Shown: positions 8,765-17,369 of the stretch, piece by piece
How positions within the stretch are numbered: the first letter of the stretch is position 1
How the letters are laid out: every line of letters starts with the position of its first letter
Assembly (NCBI GenBank): GCA_040384645.1
Contig: JAZKIX010000069.1
Coordinates: 14,756-78,755 of the forward strand
Direction of reading: 5' to 3'
Length of the DNA stretch: 64,000 bases
From: JAZKIX01 sp040384645
Lineage (GTDB): Bacteria > Pseudomonadota > Gammaproteobacteria > Burkholderiales > Burkholderiaceae_D
Program-made: the position numbers and the translations under genes
The notes under the pieces: model-generated
The model's database searches: none
The model's input: the letters and a program-made list of their open reading frames with translations, nothing else
Told to the model about the DNA's origin: nothing

Positions 8765-9894
8765 AACGCTTGTCCCAATGCCAGGGGCATCGATTTCAAT
8801 GGCGACGTGGGACGTTGAGGCGAAGGATGATTGCGTGCATTGCGCATCGCGTAGACCCAGATCAGGATTTTGGCCACTTTGGGATACAAGTCTTCCGGCA
8901 CGAATTCGTCCGATTCCGCCCGTTTGAATAGTTCGCGGGCCAGTAAAGGGTTTTCCACGATCGGGATGTGATGAAGCCGGGCCGCTTCGCGCATTTTTGC
9001 TGCCAACTTTCCACTCCCCTTTGCCAGCAGTTTAGGCGCCGGCATCTCTCCATGGCGATAAGAAATTGCCACGGCAATATGGGTGGGATTGGTGATCAGA
9101 ACGTCCGCTTCTGGCAGTTTTCGCACTGAGCGCGCTTGCTGCAGAAGTTCATTGCGCAATTGGCGCATGCGGTGCCGTATACGGGGATCACCCTCTTTTT
9201 GTTTATGTTCATCGGTGATGTCACGATGGCTCATCCGCATTTTTTTTGCGTAATCCCATCGGGTGTAAATCACGTCGATCAATCCAATGAGAAAAAACAC
9301 CAAAAGTAGTTTGAACAGCAGCGGGGCCACGTGACCGAGCACAATGGCTGCATGCGCACGAGGGTCGACATAACTCAGATTGAGCAACTCTGGCATCAGG
9401 TGTTTCATCGCAACCCAAACCACGCCGGTGAGTACGCCCAGCTTGATGACGCTACGTAGGGCGTCATACAGCACTCGCATCGAAAATAGGCGCTTCAATC
9501 CGGTGGCGGGATTGAGTTTGGTGAAGTCGGGCTTGATCGGATCGAAGCTAAAGATCGCACCCACTTGAGCGAGATTGGCCATGATCACAACACCGCAAAT
9601 TGCCAGCATCAATGGCGCCAACACCTCCAGGCTAGTGCCAATAATGTGCATTAGCCAACGTGCAACATGATCGCTTGCCCAATCGGACCGGGCAGCATCA
9701 TAGAAGACATTTTGCACAATCGCCAGTTCGCGCTTGGCCATCGATGGCCCGAGCGCAAAGCAAACGCATACCAAGGCGGCCAGCACAGCGGCAAAGTTTG
9801 CTTCTGTACTTTTAGCTACTTGTCCCCGTTTTTGGGCTTCTTTGAGTTTGTAAGGGGTGGCCGCTTCGCTCTTGTCCTGTCCTGATTCGGCCAT
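8761..9894 (-). CDS. flhB: Flagellar export switch protein FlhB
   Basis: FlhB switches export specificity from hook-type to filament-type substrates. The 377-residue product opens 'MAESGQDKSEAATPYKLKEAQKRGQVAKSTE', has four membrane helices and carries the autocleavage motif NPTH in 'ADVLITNPTHIAVAISYRHGEMPAPKLLAKG'. It also has 'HHIPIVENPLLARELFKRAE'. The usual length is 350-390. The ATG directly follows the fliR stop and the end overlaps flhA. Confidence 0.97.
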   Translation of the reverse strand: MAESGQDKSEAATPYKLKEAQKRGQVAKSTEANFAAVLAALVCVCFALGPSMAKRELAIVQNVFYDAARSDWASDHVARWLMHIIGTSLEVLAPLMLAICGVVIMANLAQVGAIFSFDPIKPDFTKLNPATGLKRLFSMRVLYDALRSVIKLGVLTGVVWVAMKHLMPELLNLSYVDPRAHAAIVLGHVAPLLFKLLLVFFLIGLIDVIYTRWDYAKKMRMSHRDITDEHKQKEGDPRIRHRMRQLRNELLQQARSVRKLPEADVLITNPTHIAVAISYRHGEMPAPKLLAKGSGKLAAKMREAARLHHIPIVENPLLARELFKRAESDEFVPEDLYPKVAKILIWVYAMRNARNHPSPQRPTSPLKSMPLALGQAL

Positions 9895-10656
9895 CTATAG
9901 CACCCGTTCCCAGAACGTAAAAACGCCGCCAAAGACCTTGGTTGCTACCGCGCCAAAATGTGCCGACACGTAAGCCATCACTGACAGGCCGATGGCGATC
10001 TTGACCGGCACGCTCAGTGTAAAAATATTCATTTGGGGCAAGTTGCGTGACAACACGGCCAAACATACTTCGACCATGAACAAGCAAAATAGAGGAGGGG
10101 CGGCAAGCATCAGGCCTAAGGTGAACACACTGCCAAATTGACGCATCAAATCCGCTGGGGTGGGCCATAACATTGCCGTGCCAATCGGCATACGCTCTAG
10201 TGAATAGGCAATGCCACGCAATAATGTGTGATGGGCATCCATCGTAAAAAACAAGGCCGCGGCAACTAGGCCAAAGAGTGCGGCGATCAGCGGCGACTGA
10301 CTGCGTGTAATAGGATCTAAAACATTAGCGATGCTAAAGCCCATTTGAAGATCAAGTAAGTTACCGGCAAAAGAAAATGCGGCAAATGCTACGAAAATAC
10401 CAAGCGACATTAATGCACCAATGGCCAGTTCATTGAACCCTGCTGCAAACAACTGCGGCAGATCCGTGGGAATCATATATGGCGCGAGACGGATAGAGAC
10501 CACCAAAGATGTCGCTAACAGCATGATGAGTAAAGCGCGGATTTGGATTGGCAATCCCGACACCTGCAAGAAGGGAGCCAGCAGCAGCAACGCGGAAAGA
10601 CGGAGCGAACATAACAAAACAGCAGTGACCCACGTTGCATTAAATTCGAGAGTCAT
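9895..10656 (-). CDS. fliR: Flagellar export gate protein FliR
   Basis: FliR is a core membrane component of the export gate (with FliP and FliQ). The 253-residue hydrophobic product has about six membrane segments and 'LLLAPFLQVSGLPIQIRALLIMLLATSLV', 'FAGNLLDLQMGFSIANVLDP' and 'LAAPPLFCLFMVEVCLAVLSRNLPQMNIFTLSVPVKIAIGL', typical of FliR. It lies between fliQ (6-nt gap) and flhB (no gap). Confidence 0.95.
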   Translation of the reverse strand: MTLEFNATWVTAVLLCSLRLSALLLLAPFLQVSGLPIQIRALLIMLLATSLVVSIRLAPYMIPTDLPQLFAAGFNELAIGALMSLGIFVAFAAFSFAGNLLDLQMGFSIANVLDPITRSQSPLIAALFGLVAAALFFTMDAHHTLLRGIAYSLERMPIGTAMLWPTPADLMRQFGSVFTLGLMLAAPPLFCLFMVEVCLAVLSRNLPQMNIFTLSVPVKIAIGLSVMAYVSAHFGAVATKVFGGVFTFWERVL

Positions 10657-10662
10657 GTCAAA

Positions 10663-10929
10663 TTAAAAATAATTGGGTATATTGGAAATCAACCCGCTTG
10701 CGAGCAGCAGCAACTTACGCAACATCCATGGGCCAAATATAGTCAAAGCAGCAACGGCAGCAATGAGCTTCGGAATAAATGTCAACGACATATCTTGAAC
10801 CTGGGTGACGACTTGCAATACACTAACGACAAGTCCAACAACAAGAGTTGCAATTAAGATGGGTGAGCAGATAACCACGGCACCCCAAAGAAGTTGCGCC
10901 ATTAATTGCAATGCAACATCCGATCTCAA
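10663..10929 (-). CDS. fliQ: Flagellar export gate protein FliQ
   Basis: FliQ is a small two-helix export-gate subunit. The product carries 'WGAVVICSPILIATLVVGLVVSVLQVVTQVQDMSLTFIPKLIAAVAALTIFGPWML', which matches FliQ. I prefer the TTG at 10929 (88 residues, the usual size) because AGGGAG lies 6 nt upstream. A longer TTG start at 10950 has no visible ribosome binding site. It appears to be the first gene of the minus-strand flagellar operon. No fliP precedes it, although FliP, FliQ and FliR act together. Confidence 0.92.
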   Translation of the reverse strand: MRSDVALQLMAQLLWGAVVICSPILIATLVVGLVVSVLQVVTQVQDMSLTFIPKLIAAVAALTIFGPWMLRKLLLLASGLISNIPNYF

Positions 10930-10950
10930 CTTCCACTCCCTAAGAGACAA

Positions 10951-11683
10951 TGGCTGTGGGCGGCCATTGATAACGCATTATTTGTAGTCTTTTACTGGCG
11001 TTTTTTGGCACAGCCGATTCTTTGCCGGGAAACGATTTATTTGCAATATATCTACAGTATAACATACTAACTATCAAAGTAAGGACGGCAACCCGACCCT
11101 GAAAACCACCCTTGCCGGGATGAAAGGACTTGATCACGGTCTGACTGCCAAGGGTCACGCCTAACTATCCTCAAGCCGGCAGGTTTGCCATTTCGGTCGG
11201 ATGATGTAGCGCCTGCGACTTATTACGAAGGAATCCTTACGGTACCCCTTGCTGCTGCTTGATACCGATTGAAAACACCCGTATTTTGCATTCGAGCCGG
11301 ATTCGGACTTATTTGTGTAATGGACAATCGTCTACTTTGGAAAATTCGATCAAGCAAGCGCAAATGGAACGGATCATCGGGAAGTCGACTGCCAAGAATT
11401 GGTAGATGATGAGCAATTGCGGGCGGTGTTTAGCGATTGATTTCAGGCGTTTGCTTGGATTTTTCGGTTTGGCGGTAAAATCCAAAAAGTTTGTGTTGTT
11501 AAGTGCTTAATTTTCTGCTTAATTTTTCGTGGGAAATACCTACTTATCCTCAACATGGCAGCTAACATCGGCCTGATCGTTAACAGTTTTTGCAATAATT
11601 TCCGGCACAGGGAAGACCCGGTTTTTACGCCGGGAGGCGGTTCCGGCTTCCATCTTCAGCAATTGCATCACAAAGGAATTGTA
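10951..11683. other. Long intergenic region between fliQ and the lacI-type gene
   Basis: About 730 nt between divergent genes. Apart from the candidate fliQ promoter I see no convincing gene. Short open frames on both strands lack homology that I recognise. The stretch 11090-11460 has the look of decayed coding or mobile-element sequence but cannot be assigned. Confidence 0.4.
11049..11077 (-). promoter_or_regulatory. Possible sigma-70 promoter for the flagellar operon
   Basis: On the minus strand TTGATA (11077-11072) and TAGATA (11054-11049) are 17 nt apart, about 120 nt upstream of the fliQ start. The match is moderate and the region is AT-rich, so this is a weak prediction. No sigma-28 or sigma-54 pattern was clearly seen. 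Confidence 0.3.
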
Positions 11684-12703
11684 GTGACTATTACTCGCAC
11701 CAAAGCGCCCGCCACCTTGCGTCAAGTCGCTGCCCAGGCAGATGTTTCAGTGGCCACCGTGTCACGCTATTTGAATAAAAGCCTCAAGGTAGGTATCGCG
11801 ACCGAAGAACGGATTTTGGCTGCCATCGCCGACTTGCGATACAAACCCAATTTGCTCGCGCAAGGCTTGTCCAAGGGCAAAACCATGATGATCGGCGTGC
11901 TGACGCCATCGGTGACCAGCCCGTTTTACGACCACATTCAATATGGCTTGGAAATCACGACCGCCAAGGCCGGCTACGTTTGCGTTTCCGCCAGCGGCGA
12001 CCGTGATACCGCAGCCCAGGTCAAGGTGCTGGACATATTAGTCGGCCGCCGGGTTGATGGTGTCGTGATACTGGAGAGCAGGATGTCGGACGCCCTATTG
12101 GCCGGCTATGCGCGCCAACTGCCGGTAGTGGTGCTGGGGCGCTCGATCGTTGCCGAAAATTTGTATTCGATGACCATCAGCCATGTGCGGGCCGCGTTCG
12201 ATGCGACCAACCATTTATTGGCGCTGGGACATCGCGATATCGTATTCATTGGCGGCTTGGATAACAATAGTGACTCAATCGAGCGCTTGGCTGGTTACCG
12301 CCAAGCGCTGGAAGCTGCCGGCGTCCCGTTCCGGCCGGAAATGACAATTGCTGGCGAATTTACCGAGCATTCCGGCATCAAGGCTTTCGACACCATGCAA
12401 GAGCGCGGCTTGTCATACACCGCCGTATTTGCCGCCAACGATCAAACTGCTTACGGCTTGCGCCTGGCCCTGTATCAGCGCGGCATCCGCGTGCCGGAAG
12501 ATGTCTCCATCGTCGGTTACGACGATTTGCCCGGCTCTATCTTTTGTACGCCACCCTTGACCACCGTGCGCCAGCAAACCTATTTCATCGGCGAAGCGTT
12601 GGGCAATGACCTGTTGTCCCTGATGACCGATACCCCGCGCCAAACCGCCAATATCGAACTTGAATTGATGGTGCGCCAATCTACCGCAGCGCCGGCCCGG
12701 TGA
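11684..12703 (+). CDS. LacI-family transcriptional regulator
   Basis: A DNA-binding repressor of the LacI/GalR family. The N-terminal helix-turn-helix reads 'ATLRQVAAQADVSVATVSRYLNKSLKVGIATEERILAAI', followed by the hinge helix 'RYKPNLLAQGLSKGKTMMIGVLTPS'. A periplasmic-binding-protein-like effector domain follows ('GHRDIVFIGGLDNN', 'VPEDVSIVGYDDLPGSIFCTPPLTTVRQQ'). I chose GTG 11684 (339 residues, normal for the family) because AAAGGA lies just upstream. An in-frame ATG at 11555 would add an untypical 43-residue tail. Neighbouring GH9 genes carry matching LacI-type palindromes, so it probably controls cellulose or cello-oligosaccharide use. The effector is unknown. Confidence 0.93.
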   Translation: MTITRTKAPATLRQVAAQADVSVATVSRYLNKSLKVGIATEERILAAIADLRYKPNLLAQGLSKGKTMMIGVLTPSVTSPFYDHIQYGLEITTAKAGYVCVSASGDRDTAAQVKVLDILVGRRVDGVVILESRMSDALLAGYARQLPVVVLGRSIVAENLYSMTISHVRAAFDATNHLLALGHRDIVFIGGLDNNSDSIERLAGYRQALEAAGVPFRPEMTIAGEFTEHSGIKAFDTMQERGLSYTAVFAANDQTAYGLRLALYQRGIRVPEDVSIVGYDDLPGSIFCTPPLTTVRQQTYFIGEALGNDLLSLMTDTPRQTANIELELMVRQSTAAPAR

Positions 12704-12755
12704 GCGCACGTTTTGCATTTGCTGGCATGGACGCGATTTTTTGGCTTTGAAGGCG

Positions 12756-12836
12756 AAAATATACTGGGGTATGTATATTTTAAATGCCAATGAAAGCCTG
12801 CGGGTAAGTGGGTATTTTGGAATATACCCCCGTTAT
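12756..12836 (+). repeat. Dispersed two-hairpin element, copy 1
   Basis: First of seven related intergenic elements. Hairpin 1 pairs AAATATAC with GTATATTT (12757-12780). The linker contains GCCAATGAAAGCCTGCGGG. Hairpin 2 pairs GGGTAT with ATACCC (12810-12828). It lies 53 nt after the LacI-type regulator stop, in the same orientation as that gene. Confidence 0.75.
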
Positions 12837-13099
12837 TTTATCTAATTCTAATTGATTTCCTGCTGTTTCAAGCATTCAATGCACGCAATGGAGCATCGTC
12901 CATTGATCCAAGTCGCCGTATTCTTCAGCTACACCGTGATCCTATTCAGGACACGCTCTATTCCCCGATCTCCTTTTCATCGCTTCAATTTGGGCAGTCA
13001 TATTGCGTGCCGGCAAAGTAAATTTATCAGAATTGCATCTTGTGTTAATCAACAAACATGAGTTATTGCAAGTCGATTAACAAACATTGAAAATATTTA

Positions 13100-13113
13100 G
13101 TTAATCGGTTTAC
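13100..13113 (+). promoter_or_regulatory. LacI-type operator A upstream of GH9 gene 1
   Basis: GTTAATCGGTTTAC, a degenerate copy of the GTAAATCGGTTTAC palindrome. Its centre is 33 bp from operator B, about three helical turns, so two bound dimers would sit on the same DNA face. Confidence 0.6.
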
Positions 13114-13132
13114 TATTTGCGGTTTTGCGATT

Positions 13133-13146
13133 GTAAATCGGTTTAC
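13133..13146 (+). promoter_or_regulatory. LacI-type operator B upstream of GH9 gene 1
   Basis: GTAAATCGGTTTAC, a near-perfect palindrome with a central CG, as is typical for LacI/GalR operators. The reverse complement of this exact 14-mer recurs before the second GH9 gene at 17216-17229. Confidence 0.7.
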
Positions 13147-13352
13147 TGTTTGTTATTCTGGCCGCTGCATTTGACATTCCAGTTGCTCTTGCCGCCAATT
13201 TTTTGTGGTTTCAAGATTCAAGAAGGCATTTTGTCTCTTGCGCAACGTCGGGGCCATATTGAAAACAAGGAAGGGTTTTCGATACAGCAAAACCCATCCA
13301 TGGACTGCAATTTGCAAGTCGCACTATTTAAAAAAATAATCAGGAGAAGAAG

Positions 13353-16300
13353 ATGCACATCATTTCACGACCCAAGATTAAATGGGTTTTTACCCTTGCC
13401 CTGTTGGGGAGTAGTCAATCAGGTTTCGCAGTACCTGAATTGTTGATTAATGGCAATTTTGGCGGCTTTAACAATGCTGGCGTCGCAACTCCCAGCATGG
13501 CAGGATGGGTCGTAACCAACAACGGCGCGAACACGTCAGACATCAAGATTTACGACAAGGATGCCGGCTGTTCTGCCCAGCAATGTAGCGGTGTGCAAAA
13601 GGCGGTTTTTCAATGCGGGCAAGTTTTAGCCAGCGATCCCTGGTTCAATACGGAAATTTTGCAGACATTGCCCTCCAAGCTCAAGCCCAATACGCGTTAT
13701 CGTCTTAGTTATTCCATGTTTACTGATATCACGACGCCGTTGGTCAAATCTGCCCAGGCGGTTGGCGGCGTAAGTATTATGCTTCTGCCGGTAGGTTCAG
13801 AGGGATATGCCGTCATGCACGGTCTACAAATGTTTCCTAAATTCGCGTCGCTTGCCACCAATGATGTGGCTGCATTGCTCGCGCAACCAACAGTGGAAGA
13901 ATTTGTCACGCCAGATGATGCAGCGACGATGAATCGCACTGTGCAGCTCAACTTCTACCTTACTAAATCAGATCCTTCGGTATCGTCCCGCGCCTGCGTC
14001 GGCAATCTTTCATTGACCGAAGTGGCAGCGCCATCGAGTGCCCCGATCAGGGTGGCGGTCAATGGTGTAGGTTATGCCGTCAACGGTCCGAAAATAGCTA
14101 CCTTGGTATTGCCAACCGGCACTACCAGTACGGCAGCATATCGTTGGCGTTTGATGCAGGGTAATACCCCGGCATCCATGAAATCTGACGTGTCGCGTGT
14201 CGTCACAAAAAAGATTTTTGGCAAGATTGTATCCACCAGTACATCCAATTCGTCCTCAGACGCAAAATACCTGACCACTCTGGGCAACGCGAGCAGAGAT
14301 CCTGACAGTGGCGATATCGCAGTTGTTTTGGATTTTTCCGGTTTTACCACAACGCCGGTCACCTCGGTATCGACTATCCGAACCGGTAGCTCATTGCAAT
14401 CGACTACTACCGTTACTACCACCTCGATCACGGCCAATATTACACCGGAGGATTACTGGATTCAGGTCACCGATGCGGCGGACGCCGAGCTGACAAGAAG
14501 CCCCAAGTTCAGGTTAATTGGTCAGGGCGGGTGGGAATATGGAAGCAATGACAGGATTAGGGTTGACGCTTTGGCAGCTCTTAAAAGTCAACGCAGCGGC
14601 GCAGCCGTACCTTATTTTGTCAGCGGTAACAATCTGCGCGGTTATAACTTCCATGACGTAGTGCCTCATGCGGCCTCGCATAGCCCGGATATGGCTACTT
14701 GCTGGTTTGGAACCGATGGCATGGGCTTGGAGTCGAGCAAAGATTTGCATGGCAATGACTGGGGCAATGGCGGTTCGGGTTGTGTAGACGGCACCGGCAA
14801 AAGAAAGACCTTTGACGTCACCGGCGGTTGGTATGACGCAGCCGACCATGGCAAATATGTAGTCAATGGCGGCATTGCCTTATGGACCCTGCAAAACCAG
14901 ATTGAACGGATGCAAGGTCGGGGAAGCTTCGCTAACCAAAACACGATCAACGCGTTGTTGGCGGAAGCGCGCCACGAAATGAGCTGGATGTTGAAAATGC
15001 AGGTGCCAGCCGGCATGCGTATGAAAGTGCCGCTCGGCTATCAAGACAAAATCCAGGCGGTTTCTGCGATTACGCCAAATTATGGCCCGACTGGTGCCGT
15101 TGGTATGTATCAGGTAGATCTGGCCGGTCAGCCGATGGCACCGACCGCACAGGGGGCAGTCGCTTTTGGCGGCGGTCAAATTCCACGTCTGCGAATGAAG
15201 GTCAGTCTGAGCGAAGTCGATGTGGGCGACATGGTGTTCCACGCAGTGCACGACCAGAACTGGACTGCGATCCCGCTTGACCCCTCAAAGGATACGCAGC
15301 CGCGGGTGCTGATGTATCCCACTACGGCAGCGACACTTAACTTTGCCGCCGTGGCAGCGCAGTGTTCGCGTGTTTTCAAAACCGTTGATCCTGCTTTCGC
15401 CAACCAGTGTCTGGCTGCAGCAAAAAAAGCGTGGACCAAAGCCCAGCAGTTCCGCACCGGTTTTACCGACGGACTGGGCAATGTGGTGCCGGCCAAATCG
15501 GACATTCTCCGTTATGAATTTTCGAACATGAACTGGTCCGCAGNNNNNNNNNNGATTACAGCGGCACGACCGTGACGACACGCAAGAATAGTGCTTTGCT
15601 TGCCAATGGTTTTGCAGTCAATGCCATGTTTAATGGCGGCGGCGCGTATGGCGATTTGCGGGTTGGCGATGAATATTACTGGGCTGGTGCTGAATTAACT
15701 CTTGCCACTGCAGCGGCAGGTACCGTCGACAATAGTTATTTGGCCTATGGTACGACGCAAGGCGTCTTGCCCAATACCTGGCCCGCCGCGCAAGATATTT
15801 ATGGCCAATGGAGCCCATGTAACCAAGCTGGTCAGCCGGTGCAATGTTATGACTGGATTGATGGTTTTGACTGGCAGAACGTCAGCGCGATGGGAACCTT
15901 GTCATTGCTGACTTATAACAAAGGCAGTTTGGCGACAACAGGAAAAGATAATCTGCTGGCGTTTGCTGACATGCTATTGACGCAAACCAACAGCCAAGCG
16001 TATCGCTTTCCCAAAAAATCCGATATCCGCGACAACGCAGCACTGGAAACATCGCGCGACTATCATTATGAATGGGGTTCAAACGGCAATGTCTTGAATC
16101 GCGCCATCATTCTGGCCGCTGCATCAGAATGGCAAGCTGACGCAGGTAAGAAAAAATCGTACGTCGATGCAACGGTCGCAGCGATGGATTATTTGCTGGG
16201 CAGGAATGCCTTGGGTGTGTCCTTCATTTCGGGTTACGGTAGCAACGCATTCGCTAATCCGCATCACCGCTGGTATGCGCATCATGCTGATGTCAATGCG

Positions 16301-16645
16301 CCGAAAACCCCCGCTGGCTTTATCTCCGGTGGCCCTAATTCACGCGATATACCAGCCTTGCGTGCCAATGCACCACGCTATGAAACGGCGTCCGCAGTGA
16401 CCTATGCTAAAACACATGGCGACCCTGCTGCCGTCTTGGGTGGCATCAGTGATCCGGCCGCACGATTCTTTGAGGCCAATGTAGTGCCTTATTGCATGGA
16501 CGATACGGGTGCCAGCGGTGCGGTCTATTTCATGCAGAAATGTCATATCGATCACTACCGCTCGTTTGCCACCAATGAGGTAGCAGTCAACTGGAGTGCG
16601 CCGCTGATTTGGGTAACGCAATTTTTAAGTGAAACGTATCCTTAA
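13353..16645 (+). CDS. Secreted GH9 cellulase 1 (interrupted by a 10-N gap)
   Basis: A secreted glycoside hydrolase of family 9 (endoglucanase type, inverting). There is a signal peptide (to about residue 27), an N-terminal CBM4/9-like module ('ELLINGNFGGFNNAGVATP'...'NTRYRLSYSMFTD'), a CelD_N-like immunoglobulin domain ('VNGVGYAVNGPKIATLVLP'), then the catalytic (alpha/alpha)6 domain. The base and nucleophile-activating Asp pair is in 'GGWYDAADHGKYV' (about residue 487). After the gap come 'NPHHRWYAHH' and the acid Glu in 'TNEVAVNW'. Frames before and after the Ns (15544-15553) disagree. The paralogue predicts two missing residues (Gly-Val, 5 nt), so the gene is probably intact. RBS AGGAGAAG precedes the ATG. 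Confidence 0.93.
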
Positions 16646-16692
16646 TAGCTTGGATAACATGCCCTAGGAATAGGGCGCCGGAGTAATGCCGT

Positions 16693-16728
16693 AAAAAGGC
16701 GAACACTGTCGTAGTGTTCGCCTTTTTT
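16693..16728 (+). terminator. Rho-independent terminator of GH9 gene 1
   Basis: AAAAAGGCGAACACT pairs with AGTGTTCGCCTTTTT around a short loop, followed by more T. It begins 48 nt after the stop codon. The A-rich arm could also allow termination on the other strand. Confidence 0.9.
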
Positions 16729-17163
16729 ATTTAACATCGAAGAACCAACCGGTGGAGGTTTTGCTGCGCTCTGTCACATCTCGGGAGATCGGAAGGCGTC
16801 TGGCTGAAGTCACTGCAATCATGTGGTGAGAACACGCTGGCGGCTGGGGTAGGCTCGATGCGTGGGCTGTTTTGGCGTATTACACAATCATCAAATTAAA
16901 TAAAATGCACGGTCAAATTCAGCGGCAGCTCATGGAAGCCGTGTTATGTAATTTGGGATTCCCCTCACGAAAGTGACTTGGCGATCAATTCCTTGCGTCG
17001 GACTTACATATATAAGTCGACACCAGCCAACGGCGTCAAATTTACGCCAGGTTATTTATTGCGCCAGCCGACTTTAGGTCAGTTTCCATTTCTCAATAAA
17101 AACCACCAACACTGTGGTTAACCACAATTGACGTGGGATCTAATCCTGACAATACTGATCGAA

Positions 17164-17177
17164 GTGAACCGGTTAAC
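17164..17177 (+). promoter_or_regulatory. LacI-type operator C upstream of GH9 gene 2
   Basis: GTGAACCGGTTAAC, one mismatch from a perfect 14-bp palindrome. Its centre lies 52 bp from the next operator, close to five helical turns. Confidence 0.55.
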
Positions 17178-17215
17178 TGTGTGATTTTCCGAGTCACTTT
17201 TTTTAAATCTATTTG

Positions 17216-17229
17216 GTAAACCGATTTAC
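17216..17229 (+). promoter_or_regulatory. LacI-type operator D upstream of GH9 gene 2
   Basis: GTAAACCGATTTAC, the exact reverse complement of operator B before the first GH9 gene. It lies about 140 nt upstream of the start codon. Confidence 0.7.
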
Positions 17230-17369
17230 TAAATAAATTTATTTTGACGCGTGCATATTGGCATCAGCCAAGGCATGGCGCGAGAAAAAGCCGCTGAAGT
17301 CATCTAATGACCCGGTTGCGATTGGGCGACATGCAAAATCGAATCAATAAATCAAACAGGAGAGTAGGG

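Larger units (their letters stand above)
12837..13352. other. Leader region of the first GH9 gene
   Basis: About 515 nt without a recognised gene. It holds two LacI-type operators (13100-13113 and 13133-13146) and AT-rich sequence before them with a repeated AACAAACAT motif (about 13049 and 13080). It ends in the AGGAGAAGAAG ribosome binding site of the cellulase gene. A long 5' leader of roughly 200 nt is implied if the promoter is at the operators. Confidence 0.5.
16729..17369. other. Intergenic leader between the two GH9 genes
   Basis: About 640 nt. No gene recognised. It contains two LacI-type operators near its end (17164-17177, 17216-17229) and an AT-rich promoter-like zone just after them. 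The stretch 16740-17160 shows nothing I can assign. Confidence 0.5.

Noticed and set aside
11141..11540. Possible transposase remnant in the gap between fliQ and the LacI-type gene
   Set aside because: Translations in all frames give no motif of a known transposase, and no inverted repeats bound the region.
11555..11683. Extended N-terminus of the LacI-family regulator
   Set aside because: The added 43 residues do not resemble the family, while GTG 11684 has a good ribosome binding site and places the helix-turn-helix at the normal position.
12756..12836. Explaining the repeat elements simply as ordinary rho-independent terminators
   Set aside because: Stem 1 is too AT-rich, and the conserved linker and second hairpin are not explained by termination alone, although some terminator activity is possible.
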